Below the pieces are notes generated by a model. That model searched no databases and had not been told where the DNA came from. It worked only from the letters and a program-made list of their open reading frames with translations. From positions 68,332 to 132,331 of the forward strand of contig JAYQWA010000004.1 of assembly GCA_038148755.1 (NCBI GenBank): DNA of 64,000 nucleotides, given 5' to 3'. Shown here piece after piece: positions 35,363 to 43,943 of the stretch. Within the stretch, counting starts at the first letter, position 1; each line of letters begins with the position of its first letter. The position numbers and the translations under genes are program-made. This stretch comes from UBA5109 sp038148755. Its GTDB lineage: Bacteria; Pseudomonadota; Gammaproteobacteria; Pseudomonadales; Pseudohongiellaceae.

Positions 35363-35626
35363 TTAAGCGCTTGCCGTCTCAACGCTGACGTAAGTTCGCA
35401 TTTGCGGCCCTTTAGCCCGAAACTTAACTGTTCCTTCCGCTTTTGCGTAAAGTGTGTGATCTTTTCCGCAACCTACATTTTCTCCAGCATGAAACTTGGT
35501 ACCACGCTGGCGCACAAGAATATTACCCGCAGCAACGCTCTCACCACTGAAATGTTTCACGCCAAGACGTTTGGAAATTGAATCCCTGCCGTTATTAGTA
35601 CTACCACCTGCTTTCTTATGTGCCAT
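35363..35626 (-). CDS. rpmA: 50S ribosomal protein L27
   Basis: An 87-residue ribosomal protein with the canonical MAHKKAGGSTNNGRDS N-terminus that reaches the peptidyl-transferase centre. There is no N-terminal pre-sequence of the Firmicutes type. Conserved GVKHFSGESVAAGNILVRQRG and GCGKDHTLYAKAEGTV segments follow in order. It begins 2 nt after the rplU stop. Confidence 0.98.
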   Translation of the reverse strand: MAHKKAGGSTNNGRDSISKRLGVKHFSGESVAAGNILVRQRGTKFHAGENVGCGKDHTLYAKAEGTVKFRAKGPQMRTYVSVETASA

Positions 35627-35628
35627 GA

Positions 35629-36087
35629 CTAATCCTCTTGCTTCGTAGTGTCAGCTTTCTCTGCTGCTTTCTTCTTGGCTGGCGCTTTTTTTGCAGCGGT
35701 TTTCTTAGGAGCTGCTTTTTTTGCTGGCGCCTTCTCAGTTGCTTCACCTGATTCAGCTTTAGCCTTTGGTGCAGCCTTGCCTTCACTGATGTCAGTTATT
35801 TTAACTTCAGTAAACCACTGTCTGTGGCCCTGACGTTTCATGTGATGCTTGCGGCGACGAAACTTGACAATGGAAACCTTGTCACCACGGCCATGGCTTA
35901 ATACTTCTGCCGTCACATTGCCTTCAACATAAGGTTTACCTATCTTAACGCTGGCACCCTCACCAATCATTAAAACCTTGTCAAAGTTAATACTGTCACC
36001 TGTGCTGGCATCCAATTTTTCCAGTTTCAGCACTTCGCCTTTCTCTACGCGATGCTGCTTGCCACCACTTTCTATAACCGCATACAT
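35629..36087 (-). CDS. rplU: 50S ribosomal protein L21 with a Lys/Ala-rich C-terminal extension
   Basis: From the ATG at 36087 the protein has 152 residues. The first 100 or so are ordinary L21: MYAVIESGGKQHRVEKGE at the start, then VKFRRRKHHMKRQGHRQWFTEVKI. Bacterial L21 normally ends there (103 residues in E. coli). Here about 48 further residues form Pro/Ala/Lys repeats (AKKAAPKK, AKKAPAKKKAAEK), like the tails of histone H1-like proteins. The in-frame opening up to 36267 is rejected because GGAG precedes 36087 and the canonical L21 start is there. Co-transcribed with rpmA. Confidence 0.95.
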   Translation of the reverse strand: MYAVIESGGKQHRVEKGEVLKLEKLDASTGDSINFDKVLMIGEGASVKIGKPYVEGNVTAEVLSHGRGDKVSIVKFRRRKHHMKRQGHRQWFTEVKITDISEGKAAPKAKAESGEATEKAPAKKAAPKKTAAKKAPAKKKAAEKADTTKQED

Positions 36088-36310
36088 TTGATCTTTCTCC
36101 GGATTCTTTACACTGACCACAGGGCCAGCTTTCACAGGGGCGGGAATTTTACGGGAAGAGCAGCACTTGCGCAAGACAGATTCATAGTTTTTCCTATCTT
36201 TTTCAGACTGTTGTAAGACTTGATCTAGGATAGCATTTAGTGCCGGATAACTTGACTTTCGCCCCACCCCTCCCTAGGCTCCTCAGTCTGAAATTTTCCG
36301 TTTTAAAGCT

Positions 36311-37276
36311 ATGGTCAACAGAATTCAGCAAATCGTCTCCGATGACTTTGTCACTCTTAATCAGAATGTCGTGAAACAGCTGCATTCCGAAGTGCCACTT
36401 ATTGAAAATATTGGCCAATACCTGATTGATGCCGGCGGCAAGCGCATTCGCCCTTTATTGGCCTTGTTATGTGCACGTGCTTTCGGCTATCAGGGCAATC
36501 AACACATCAATCTTGCAACTGTCATCGAATTTTTACATACAGCAACCCTGTTGCACGATGATGTTGTCGACATGTCTGAAATGCGTCGAGGACAACCCAC
36601 TGCAAACATGCAGTGGGGTAATCCGTCCAGTGTCCTGGTCGGCGATTTTATCTACTCACGTGCCTTTCAGCTGCTCGTGGACATAGCAGACATGCAGATC
36701 ATGGAAGTCATGGCGACAACGACCAATAAAATTTCTGAAGGTGAAGTCCTGCAACTGGTTAACCAGCATAATGTCGCTGCTACTGAGCTCGACTACATGA
36801 ACGTCATACATAATAAAACGGCCATCCTGTTTGCAGCGGCATGCAGCTCTGCTGCGATTCTTGCCAAAACTGATGAGGCAACCCAGGCAAAACTGCACAG
36901 CTTTGGTCTGGAGGTTGGTATGGCGTTTCAGCTAATTGACGATGTTCTGGACTATAACGGTGACAGTGAAGAACTGGGTAAAAATGTGGGAGACGACCTG
37001 GCAGAAGGCAAACCTACCTTGCCACTTATTTATGTCGTCCAAAACGGCAATCCGGATCAAAAACAACTCATCACATCAGCGATTGAGCAGGGCGGCCTGG
37101 ACCACCTGGATGAAATAATCACTGTTGTCAGGGATTCCGGTGCACTCGAATACACAAGAAAAAAGGCTGAAGAACGTATCGCTATTGCAATGGACTGCTT
37201 ATCCATAGTGCCAGATTCAGCTTATAAAGAAGGTCTGGAACTCATAGCCCAGACGGCTATAGAGCGATCAAAATAG
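36311..37276 (+). CDS. ispB: Polyprenyl (octaprenyl) diphosphate synthase
   Basis: A 321-residue trans-prenyltransferase that makes the ubiquinone side chain. The two Asp-rich motifs are LLHDDVVDMSEMRRG (first DDxxD) and FQLIDDVLDYNGD (second). GGKRIRPLLALL near residue 39 is the substrate motif. Divergent from rplU, as in E. coli and Pseudomonas. Its end overlaps the convergent MOSC gene by 9 nt. The chain length made (C40 or C45) cannot be read directly. Confidence 0.96.
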   Translation: MVNRIQQIVSDDFVTLNQNVVKQLHSEVPLIENIGQYLIDAGGKRIRPLLALLCARAFGYQGNQHINLATVIEFLHTATLLHDDVVDMSEMRRGQPTANMQWGNPSSVLVGDFIYSRAFQLLVDIADMQIMEVMATTTNKISEGEVLQLVNQHNVAATELDYMNVIHNKTAILFAAACSSAAILAKTDEATQAKLHSFGLEVGMAFQLIDDVLDYNGDSEELGKNVGDDLAEGKPTLPLIYVVQNGNPDQKQLITSAIEQGGLDHLDEIITVVRDSGALEYTRKKAEERIAIAMDCLSIVPDSAYKEGLELIAQTAIERSK

Positions 37277-37705
37277 CTCTTTACCCAACTCAACATTGTC
37301 CCCTGTCGTGATGGTACCTGCCTGCAAAACCTTGCAGCATACTCCACCACGCCAACTCGGCATCAAGACTTCTTTCAGCCCCTGATAGGCTTTATCCATT
37401 TTCCAGCAGGGATCTGTTTCACGGGTTATTTCCAGAATGACATCGCCGACCTGAATGGTTCTGCCGACATCCGTCGGTAAAAACTCAAAACCTTTAATCA
37501 ACAGATTAGCTCTTCTTGCAGTCCAGGGTAAATCTACACCGAGTTCATGGCAGGCTTTGAGCCATGACTCCTTGCTCAGGATGGTAATCTGTCGCGGACC
37601 GGGCTTGCCTTTGGAATCACCTTTTATGCCATCTTCCAGCGATACTTCAGCACTGAAAACCTCCTGCATGGGAGAATTCGCATCAGACCTGCGGGCAATA
37701 TTCAT
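37268..37705 (-). CDS. MOSC domain-containing protein
   Basis: From the ATG at 37705 the protein has 145 residues. MOSC domains occur in molybdenum-cofactor sulfurases and YiiM/YuaD-like proteins. Visible landmarks are GIKGDSKGKPGPRQITILS, the RRANLLIKG segment, and DPCWKMDKAYQGLKEVL with the conserved Cys. A TTG at 37720 could add five residues. It is a stand-alone MOSC protein without a sulfurase domain. Together with xdhC, mocA and moeB it adds to the Mo-cofactor theme of the window, though its substrate is unknown. Confidence 0.88.
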   Translation of the reverse strand: MNIARRSDANSPMQEVFSAEVSLEDGIKGDSKGKPGPRQITILSKESWLKACHELGVDLPWTARRANLLIKGFEFLPTDVGRTIQVGDVILEITRETDPCWKMDKAYQGLKEVLMPSWRGGVCCKVLQAGTITTGDNVELGKELF

Positions 37706-37834
37706 TAGTTTTATGACCAAAAGTAAATGCCTCCCGTATATAAATTCACCGCCATCCTGCAGGCTTGCATTATAAGCCTAAACACGCCATTCTGCGCATT
37801 TAGTCAGCCCGTAACCCTAGCTTGGAGCAAATTA

Positions 37835-38779
37835 GTGAAGAAAGTTCTTATAGCCCTGCCACTCGTCATCGTTATAGCACTGCTTGGCCTGTATTTTTAT
37901 GTTAACCAGGAAACGGAAAACCAGATTGATCTCTATATAGAACGAGCCATTGCCAGTGGTGCCTATAAGGACATCCAATATGAGTCCGTTGAGTTCGGAG
38001 TTGATGCATCAATCCTGATTCGGGGTTTGGATGTGACTGATGCTATGGACTATCAGTTAAGAATTGATGAGCTTGCCATCACTGAAATGGACTTTTTTAA
38101 TGAATTCCCACGTTCAATTAATCTCACTGCACAAGGCTTCAGCCTGCCAGCCGGAGTTCCGGAAATGGATACTTCCATGGTCACACCGGATATGCAGGAT
38201 TTTCTTTCATTAATTAACGGTACCGAGTCTGTTCATGCCACCATAGAATACAGTCATCAATATGACCCTGATAACAACAACCTATTCAATAGCGCCATGA
38301 GTTTCGGTTTGCCCGACGCTTTTAACTTATCCGTCGACACCACTACCCGAAATATTTCCTACGAAACTTTAAACCGAATTTCTGATCCGATGGCTGCCCA
38401 GACAGCCCTGATGAACGCACTCATGACTGCTGAAATTCCTGAAATCAGTCTGAGCCTGTCAGATTCTGGTTTAATGCAAACCTTGCTGGAAAACCAGGCC
38501 GCTGAACAAGGCAAGAGTGTTGATGTCCTGCGTCAGGAAATCATGACCATGACACAATCATTATTTTTATTCGCGCCTGCTGACCTGCAGGCTCTGGCAA
38601 TTGATCTGGGCGCTGAATTGACCAGTTTTATGGAAGGTAACAAAACCTTTAACTTTTCACTGCGCCCTGACTTCTCTGGCAGTATTCAGCAATTACAGAC
38701 ACCTATCATGAATGCTTTTTTTACCGGTGAATATGGCCAGATCGCTGATTTACTCAACATTGAATTTAATACTGAATAA
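37835..38779 (+). CDS. Hypothetical membrane-anchored periplasmic protein
   Basis: From the GTG at 37835, supported by GGAG at 37824-37827, the protein has 314 residues. One N-terminal transmembrane helix (KKVLIALPLVIVIALLGLYFYV) is followed by a soluble region with beta-rich segments such as YESVEFGVDASILIRGLDV and YQLRIDELAITEMDF. These recall AsmA- or DUF945-like envelope proteins, but no motif is decisive. Longer in-frame starts lack a ribosome site. It is convergent with a lipoprotein gene and monocistronic. Real gene, unknown role. Confidence 0.75.
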   Translation: MKKVLIALPLVIVIALLGLYFYVNQETENQIDLYIERAIASGAYKDIQYESVEFGVDASILIRGLDVTDAMDYQLRIDELAITEMDFFNEFPRSINLTAQGFSLPAGVPEMDTSMVTPDMQDFLSLINGTESVHATIEYSHQYDPDNNNLFNSAMSFGLPDAFNLSVDTTTRNISYETLNRISDPMAAQTALMNALMTAEIPEISLSLSDSGLMQTLLENQAAEQGKSVDVLRQEIMTMTQSLFLFAPADLQALAIDLGAELTSFMEGNKTFNFSLRPDFSGSIQQLQTPIMNAFFTGEYGQIADLLNIEFNTE

Positions 38780-38812
38780 GCCGCGAGCTATATTTGCAAG
38801 CCGAATAACAAA

Positions 38813-39343
38813 TTAGAAAAACTCAAAGCCTTCTTCTTCATAGTAACGCGAGAATTCTATCTCTTCCTGACTTAAGGTACCTGCAAGAATTGCATTAACA
38901 TCTGCTTCAAAGCGCTGCATGTAATTCTCCAGATCACCGATTGAAACGGCTTCTATCAAGGCATCACGCCAGATACTGGCACAGCGTGTATCAATCAGAC
39001 GCACCCTGTTATTCTGAGCCCATTCAGCACCAATGCGCTGGCCAAGCTCTGCCATTAATTCCGAATATTCCTGCTGCTTGTCTGCCGGGGTCTCAAATAA
39101 TAAATCTTCCGTTAATTGCAGCCATCCCGGCGACAAGGGGCTGCCTTCATAAAAGGTCTTCACCCAACCCAAATAACTTTCCCTATCCTGATAAGGGTGG
39201 TTATCAGTACTCCGTTCATAATAATCAATAAAATAACTTTGCGGAGGAAGCAGTTCGGACCAGTCCCCAGGTGCCTGAAATAATGTACAGCCAGGAAGCG
39301 TGAAAATAAGAACAACAGGAATAAAATATTTTTCAAACAACAT
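38813..39343 (-). CDS. Hypothetical lipoprotein
   Basis: A 176-residue protein with a signal peptide and a lipobox ending in LPGC (C19). The mature part is Tyr-, Trp- and Glu-rich, including QSYFIDYYERS and ESYLGWVKTFYEGSPLSPGWLQ (as two segments), and ends in an acidic aromatic tail. No known family was recognised. Its predicted helices and lack of repeats suggest a small globular envelope protein. It lies upstream of and convergent with the unknown anchored protein, near mreD but separated from it by a spacer. Confidence 0.75.
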   Translation of the reverse strand: MLFEKYFIPVVLIFTLPGCTLFQAPGDWSELLPPQSYFIDYYERSTDNHPYQDRESYLGWVKTFYEGSPLSPGWLQLTEDLLFETPADKQQEYSELMAELGQRIGAEWAQNNRVRLIDTRCASIWRDALIEAVSIGDLENYMQRFEADVNAILAGTLSQEEIEFSRYYEEEGFEFF

Positions 39344-39423
39344 ATGATTAAACTTACTAAAAAAATATTTTGAACATCAAAGCAGTTATGAACATCACCT
39401 TGGCTAAGCGTTACAGTGCTTAG

Positions 39424-39930
39424 TTACATCACCCGAAAAGAGCGACGCAGATAGCGCAAAAAGTAAAATATCAGTGGCCAGATTACTGCGCTAGTCACAG
39501 CAGAAACCAGAAACATTAAATTTGGTGAGGTGTTTTGATTGCTGACTATCAGCACCCAAAAAGAAACCAACTGATGCAATCCCACCAATATGAAGACTGT
39601 AGCAGCCTGTTGCAACATGGTAAACATGCGCAGACGTTGATACAGACTCAAAACCAAATACGCTACCAAGGCTAACACCAATCCATTAAGGCCCAATAAA
39701 GAACCTTCCAAGACATCAACAAAAAAACCTAATAGCCAGGCTCCGATTAAACCAAATCTATGTGGTAAAGCCATGGTCCAATAGATAACTGCCAGCGCCA
39801 TCCATTCCGGACGGCAATATTCAAGCCAATCCGGTAGTGGCATCACCAGTAACAATGCAGCAATCAGAAAGCTTGCAAAGATAACACAGATACAATGTGA
39901 AGCTCTTAAACTTGCCGATCCAACCATCAC
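39424..39930 (-). CDS. mreD: Rod shape-determining protein MreD
   Basis: A 168-residue inner-membrane protein with about five hydrophobic helices. It contains the typical MreD segments PEWMALAVIYWTMALPHRFG and GFFVDVLEGSLLGLNGL. It is the last gene of mreBCD, starting one base from the mreC stop. Part of the elongasome scaffold that positions side-wall peptidoglycan synthesis with MreB and MreC. Confidence 0.94.
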   Translation of the reverse strand: MMVGSASLRASHCICVIFASFLIAALLLVMPLPDWLEYCRPEWMALAVIYWTMALPHRFGLIGAWLLGFFVDVLEGSLLGLNGLVLALVAYLVLSLYQRLRMFTMLQQAATVFILVGLHQLVSFWVLIVSNQNTSPNLMFLVSAVTSAVIWPLIFYFLRYLRRSFRVM

Positions 39931-40754
39931 TAAAATACCAGCAGCAGATTTCTGCTACGGTCCAGTTGTGCAGTCGGTTCAACTGTTACCCGTGCAAAAG
40001 GTTGTCCAGGGTCTCTTATGATATTGGTTATCACACCGACCTTGTATCCGGCAGGAAATCTTTGGCCTAAACCTGAAGTCACCAGTATATCTCCTACTTC
40101 GATATCAGCATTGCTTGTCATATTGTTCATTAGCATTTCATGAACGCTGCCCTGTGTTCCGGAAACCACTGCCCTGATGCCATTCCTGTTAATCTGTACT
40201 GGCGTGGAATGTTGTGGATCAGTAATCAGTTGTACCCAACTGTAATAGGGTTCAAGTGACACAACCTGCCCAAACAAGCCATCTGCATCAAGTACCGGCT
40301 GGCCTTCATAAACACCATGAATACTGCCTCGGTTAATTAACACTTGTTTTCTGAAAGGATCCGGCGACTCAACGACCAACTGCGCCCTGACTACAATATC
40401 TTCGACTATTGCTGATGCATTCAGTAATTCATTTAAACGCTGGTTTTCAGCCGTCAAATGGTCAATTTTCTGTAACTGATATTGCTGTAATAAAATTTCT
40501 TCCTGTAACTGACGGTTTTCTTCCAGCAATTCATCACGACTTTTAAACATATCACCCACCCGCTGACTCACAGAGTGCGGCAATTCTGAAATATAGTGCA
40601 TGGGAGCAACAGAATATGAAGCGTAAAAACGAACTTGCGACAGATAACCAAAGCGATTATCCGCAAACATCAGAACAAGAGAGGCCAGCACTAATGCTAG
40701 CAGTCGATACCCCTGAGCTGAACTTTGAATGAATAGAGACTTGTTAATAGTCAC
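39930..40754 (-). CDS. mreC: Rod shape-determining protein MreC
   Basis: A 274-residue periplasmic protein anchored by one N-terminal helix (residues about 14-32). A coiled coil (DELLEENRQLQEEILLQQYQ, about 73-92) and the beta-barrel MreC domain follow, with VINRGSIHGVYEGQPVLD-like and GDILVTSGLGQRFPAGYKVG segments. It overlaps mreD by one base and follows mreB, so all three are co-expressed. Confidence 0.95.
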   Translation of the reverse strand: MTINKSLFIQSSAQGYRLLALVLASLVLMFADNRFGYLSQVRFYASYSVAPMHYISELPHSVSQRVGDMFKSRDELLEENRQLQEEILLQQYQLQKIDHLTAENQRLNELLNASAIVEDIVVRAQLVVESPDPFRKQVLINRGSIHGVYEGQPVLDADGLFGQVVSLEPYYSWVQLITDPQHSTPVQINRNGIRAVVSGTQGSVHEMLMNNMTSNADIEVGDILVTSGLGQRFPAGYKVGVITNIIRDPGQPFARVTVEPTAQLDRSRNLLLVF

Positions 40755-40828
40755 CTACCAGTTCAGAAACTGAACAATTATGCCGTTATGTTAAAAGAGT
40801 TTATTTAGCTATTTTATCTAATTATTAT

Positions 40829-41866
40829 TTAATCTAAAGTCAGCAAGTCTATGCCATGAAGATCCATTAGCTCCATAGCTTCACCACCGCCTCTGGCGAC
40901 ACAGGTGAGTGGATCATCTGCCACAATCACTGGTAGCCCGGTTTCTTCACTCAATAACTTATCCAGATCTCTTAATAAAGCGCCACCACCGGTTAGAACC
41001 AGACCACTTTCGGCTATATCAGAAGATAGTTCAGGTGGTGATTGCTCCAGGGCACTTTTCACAGCCTGCACTATCGCAGACAATGGTTCCTGCAAGGCTT
41101 CTAGAATTTCATCACCATTTAAAATAAAACTTCTTGGAACGCCTTCAGCGAGATTGCGTCCACGCACATCAATCTCCCGAATTTCTGAACTCGGAAAGGC
41201 GCAACCAATTTCTTTTTTGATTCTTTCCGCCGTCGCATCACCAATTAAACTACCGTAATTTCTGCGCACATGCGTTATTATTGCTTCGTCAAAACGATCC
41301 CCACCTATTCTTACTGATTCTGAATAAACCACGCCGTTAAGAGAAATGATGGCAATCTCAGTAGTTCCACCGCCGATATCCACCACCATGGAGCCACTGG
41401 CCTGATCAACCGGTAAACCGGCACCTATGGCAGCCGCCATTGGTTCTTCAATCAGACGCACTTCCCGGGCCCCGGCACCCATCACTGATTCACGAATCGC
41501 CCGGCGTTCTACCTGAGTTGACTTACATGGTACACAAACCAAAACTCTCGGACTGGGTCGGATAAAACTGTTTTCATGCACTTTATGAATAAAATGCTGC
41601 AGCATTTTTTCAGTGATCTGGAAGTCTGCAATAACGCCATCTTTTAAAGGTCTGATGGCAGAAATATTCCCCGGTGTCCTGCCCAGCATGCGCTTGGCAT
41701 CCGAGCCAACTGCAGTAACCGTTTTCTGGCCGTTATGAATGCGTATGGAAACCACTGAAGGTTCATTCAATACAATACCCTGCTCGCGGACATAAATGAG
41801 GGTATTTGCAGTCCCCAAATCTATAGATAAATCATTGGAGAACATGCCCCTTAATTTCTTTAGCAT
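40829..41866 (-). CDS. mreB: Rod shape-determining protein MreB
   Basis: A 345-residue bacterial actin. Nucleotide-binding blocks are IDLGTANTLIYV (phosphate 1), VDIGGGTTEIAIISL (phosphate 2) and the adenosine motif LTGGGALLRDLDKLL. The length equals typical MreB (347 in E. coli). It heads the minus-strand mreBCD operon and is divergent from gatCAB, an arrangement also known in Pseudomonas. It forms membrane filaments that guide rod growth, so the organism is presumably rod-shaped. Confidence 0.97.
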   Translation of the reverse strand: MLKKLRGMFSNDLSIDLGTANTLIYVREQGIVLNEPSVVSIRIHNGQKTVTAVGSDAKRMLGRTPGNISAIRPLKDGVIADFQITEKMLQHFIHKVHENSFIRPSPRVLVCVPCKSTQVERRAIRESVMGAGAREVRLIEEPMAAAIGAGLPVDQASGSMVVDIGGGTTEIAIISLNGVVYSESVRIGGDRFDEAIITHVRRNYGSLIGDATAERIKKEIGCAFPSSEIREIDVRGRNLAEGVPRSFILNGDEILEALQEPLSAIVQAVKSALEQSPPELSSDIAESGLVLTGGGALLRDLDKLLSEETGLPVIVADDPLTCVARGGGEAMELMDLHGIDLLTLD

Positions 41867-42167
41867 AAATTTTTTACAACCTTTCTTTTATAATCCGGCA
41901 GGATTAAGTTAAATTTTCATGACTGGAATACGTCTTTTGCAGCAATCTTCCAGTATAATCACGCCTTTTTAACTATTTGAGCCAATAATTTAAACTGTAA
42001 ATAGTGAAATGCGTCAGCCTCATTAAAGCCTTTTCCAATATGAGGCAATATTAAGGATGCAACTCTAGCAATGACAACTACTTAGAGCAAGAATCAAATC
42101 TATTTTGTCAGAACTATTTCACTATATGAGCCGTTTTTAGCCATAATCAGCTACGTGGAGAAGATAA
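41867..42167. other. Divergent spacer between mreB and gatC
   Basis: This 301-nt gap should hold the mreB and gatC promoters. A TGGAGAAG ribosome site precedes the gatC ATG. No RNA gene, short coding frame or terminator was recognised. Confidence 0.5.
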
Positions 42168-42455
42168 ATGTCTATTTCAGCAAATGATATTGCATACATT
42201 GCAAATCTTGCGCGCCTGCAGCTTAGCGAAGCAGAACAGCAGGAAGCTGCTGACAACTTTAAGAATATCCTGGCTTTGATAGATCAAATGCAAAGCGCTG
42301 ACACGGATCAGCTTGAGCCGCTTTCCCATGCCATAGAAACCTCTCAACCACTGCGTGAAGACCTGGTCACAGAATTGAATCAGCGTGATGAACTGCAAAA
42401 AATTGCACCGAAGTGTGAACAGGGTTTGTACCTGGTACCAAAGGTTATCGAATAA
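42168..42455 (+). CDS. gatC: Asp/Glu-tRNA amidotransferase subunit C
   Basis: A 95-residue subunit with the family pattern IAYIANLARLQLSEAEQ at the start and LREDLVTE near the middle. GatC stabilises the GatA-GatB complex that converts misacylated Asp-tRNA(Asn) or Glu-tRNA(Gln). First gene of gatCAB, preceded by TGGAGAAG. A tRNA-Gln gene (TTG) occurs later in the window; whether GlnRS is also present cannot be judged here. Confidence 0.95.
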   Translation: MSISANDIAYIANLARLQLSEAEQQEAADNFKNILALIDQMQSADTDQLEPLSHAIETSQPLREDLVTELNQRDELQKIAPKCEQGLYLVPKVIE

Positions 42456-42492
42456 GAACTATTGAGCAAAAGCACCAGGAATCCATAAAGAA

Positions 42493-43941
42493 ATGTTTAG
42501 ATTAGGTATTGCCGAAATATCACGCGCTTTAGCTGCCGGTGAGTTTTCCAGTGAAGAACTCACCACCGCCTATCTCGCGCGCATCAAAGAAAAAGACAAA
42601 GACTTTAACGCCTACATTACATTATGCGAAGAGCAGGCCTTAAGTCAGGCAAAAGCAGCTGACAGCAAACGGGCAAAAGGCGAAGCGGATTTATTAACCG
42701 GTGTACCACTGGCGCATAAGGATATTTTTTGTACCAAAGGTATTAAAACTTCTTGTGGTTCACGCATGCTTGATAATTTTATTGCCCCCTATGATGCAAC
42801 AGTCGTAGATAAATTTAATCAGGCAGGAATTGTTATGCTGGGAAAAACCAACATGGATGAATTCGCCATGGGTTCTTCAAATGAAACCAGTTATTACGGT
42901 GCCGTACATAACCCCTGGAACAAGGAGCTGGTGCCAGGTGGCTCTTCAGGAGGTTCCGCTGCAGCAGTTGCCGCTCATTTATGCCCCGCTGCAACGGCCA
43001 CTGATACCGGCGGTTCCATTCGCCAACCAGCTGCTTTTTGTGGACTCACTGGTTTAAAACCAACATATGGCAGGGTTTCCCGCTGGGGCATGATTGCCTT
43101 TGCTTCCAGCCTGGACCAGGCAGGCACGCTAACCAGGTCTGCTGAAGATGCAGCCCTGATGCTTAACGTAATGGCCGGGCATGATCCATTGGATTCAACT
43201 TCAATTAATATTGCGACAGAAGATTATACTGCCGACCTGAACAAGCCACTTAAGGGTTTAAAAATTGGCATTCCTGTTCAACATTTTGCCGAAGGACTTA
43301 ATGCAGATGTCGAACAAAATATTCGCAACGCTTTAACAGAATTTGAAAAACTTGGCGCCATTTTAAAAGAAGTCAGTCTGCCTAACAGTCACCAATCTGT
43401 CTCGGCCTATTATGTGATTGCACCGGCCGAAGCTTCAGCCAACCTGTCGCGCTATGACGGAGTACGTTATGGTTATCGCTGCGATGACCCTCAAGACCTG
43501 GAAGATTTATATAAGCGCAGCCGTAGCGAAGGCTTTGGTACTGAAGTAAAACGCCGCATCATGGTTGGCACTTATGCCCTGTCTGCCGGTTATTACGATG
43601 CCTATTACATTAAAGCTCAAAAAATCCGCCGCCTGATTAAAAATGATTTTGACAAGGCCTTTACCGAAGTTGACGTCATCATGGGACCAACCTCCCCCCA
43701 CACCGCATTTAAAATCGGTTCGCAAACAAATGATCCGGTCACCATGTACCTGGAAGATATTTATACTATTGCTGTCAACCTGGCTGGCCTGCCCGGCATT
43801 TCAATACCTGCCGGTCTGGTTAACCAATTACCGGTCGGCTTGCAGGTTATCGGTAAGAATTTTTCCGAATCCCAATTGCTAAACATTGCCCATCAGTTCC
43901 AGCAGGTTACTGACTGGCATACACAAACACCGGAGGTCTGA
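42493..43941 (+). CDS. gatA: Asp/Glu-tRNA amidotransferase subunit A
   Basis: A 482-residue amidase releasing ammonia from glutamine for tRNA transamidation. The Ser-cisSer-Lys triad is visible: Lys in LAHKDIFCTKG, and the serines in the amidase signature PGGSSGGSAAAVAAHL and TDTGGSIRQPAAF. The C-terminal block LAGLPGISIPAGLV is also standard. The gene lies 37 nt after gatC and 2 nt before gatB. Confidence 0.97.
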   Translation: MFRLGIAEISRALAAGEFSSEELTTAYLARIKEKDKDFNAYITLCEEQALSQAKAADSKRAKGEADLLTGVPLAHKDIFCTKGIKTSCGSRMLDNFIAPYDATVVDKFNQAGIVMLGKTNMDEFAMGSSNETSYYGAVHNPWNKELVPGGSSGGSAAAVAAHLCPAATATDTGGSIRQPAAFCGLTGLKPTYGRVSRWGMIAFASSLDQAGTLTRSAEDAALMLNVMAGHDPLDSTSINIATEDYTADLNKPLKGLKIGIPVQHFAEGLNADVEQNIRNALTEFEKLGAILKEVSLPNSHQSVSAYYVIAPAEASANLSRYDGVRYGYRCDDPQDLEDLYKRSRSEGFGTEVKRRIMVGTYALSAGYYDAYYIKAQKIRRLIKNDFDKAFTEVDVIMGPTSPHTAFKIGSQTNDPVTMYLEDIYTIAVNLAGLPGISIPAGLVNQLPVGLQVIGKNFSESQLLNIAHQFQQVTDWHTQTPEV

Positions 43942-43943
43942 TC

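Noticed and set aside
36088..36267. Upstream in-frame extension of L21
   Set aside because: The canonical L21 start with a GGAG site is at 36087; the extension has no ribosomal similarity and crosses the rplU-ispB promoter region.
39401..39420. TAAGC ... GCTTA hairpin after mreD
   Set aside because: The stem is only five base pairs and has no T run, so it does not qualify as a terminator.
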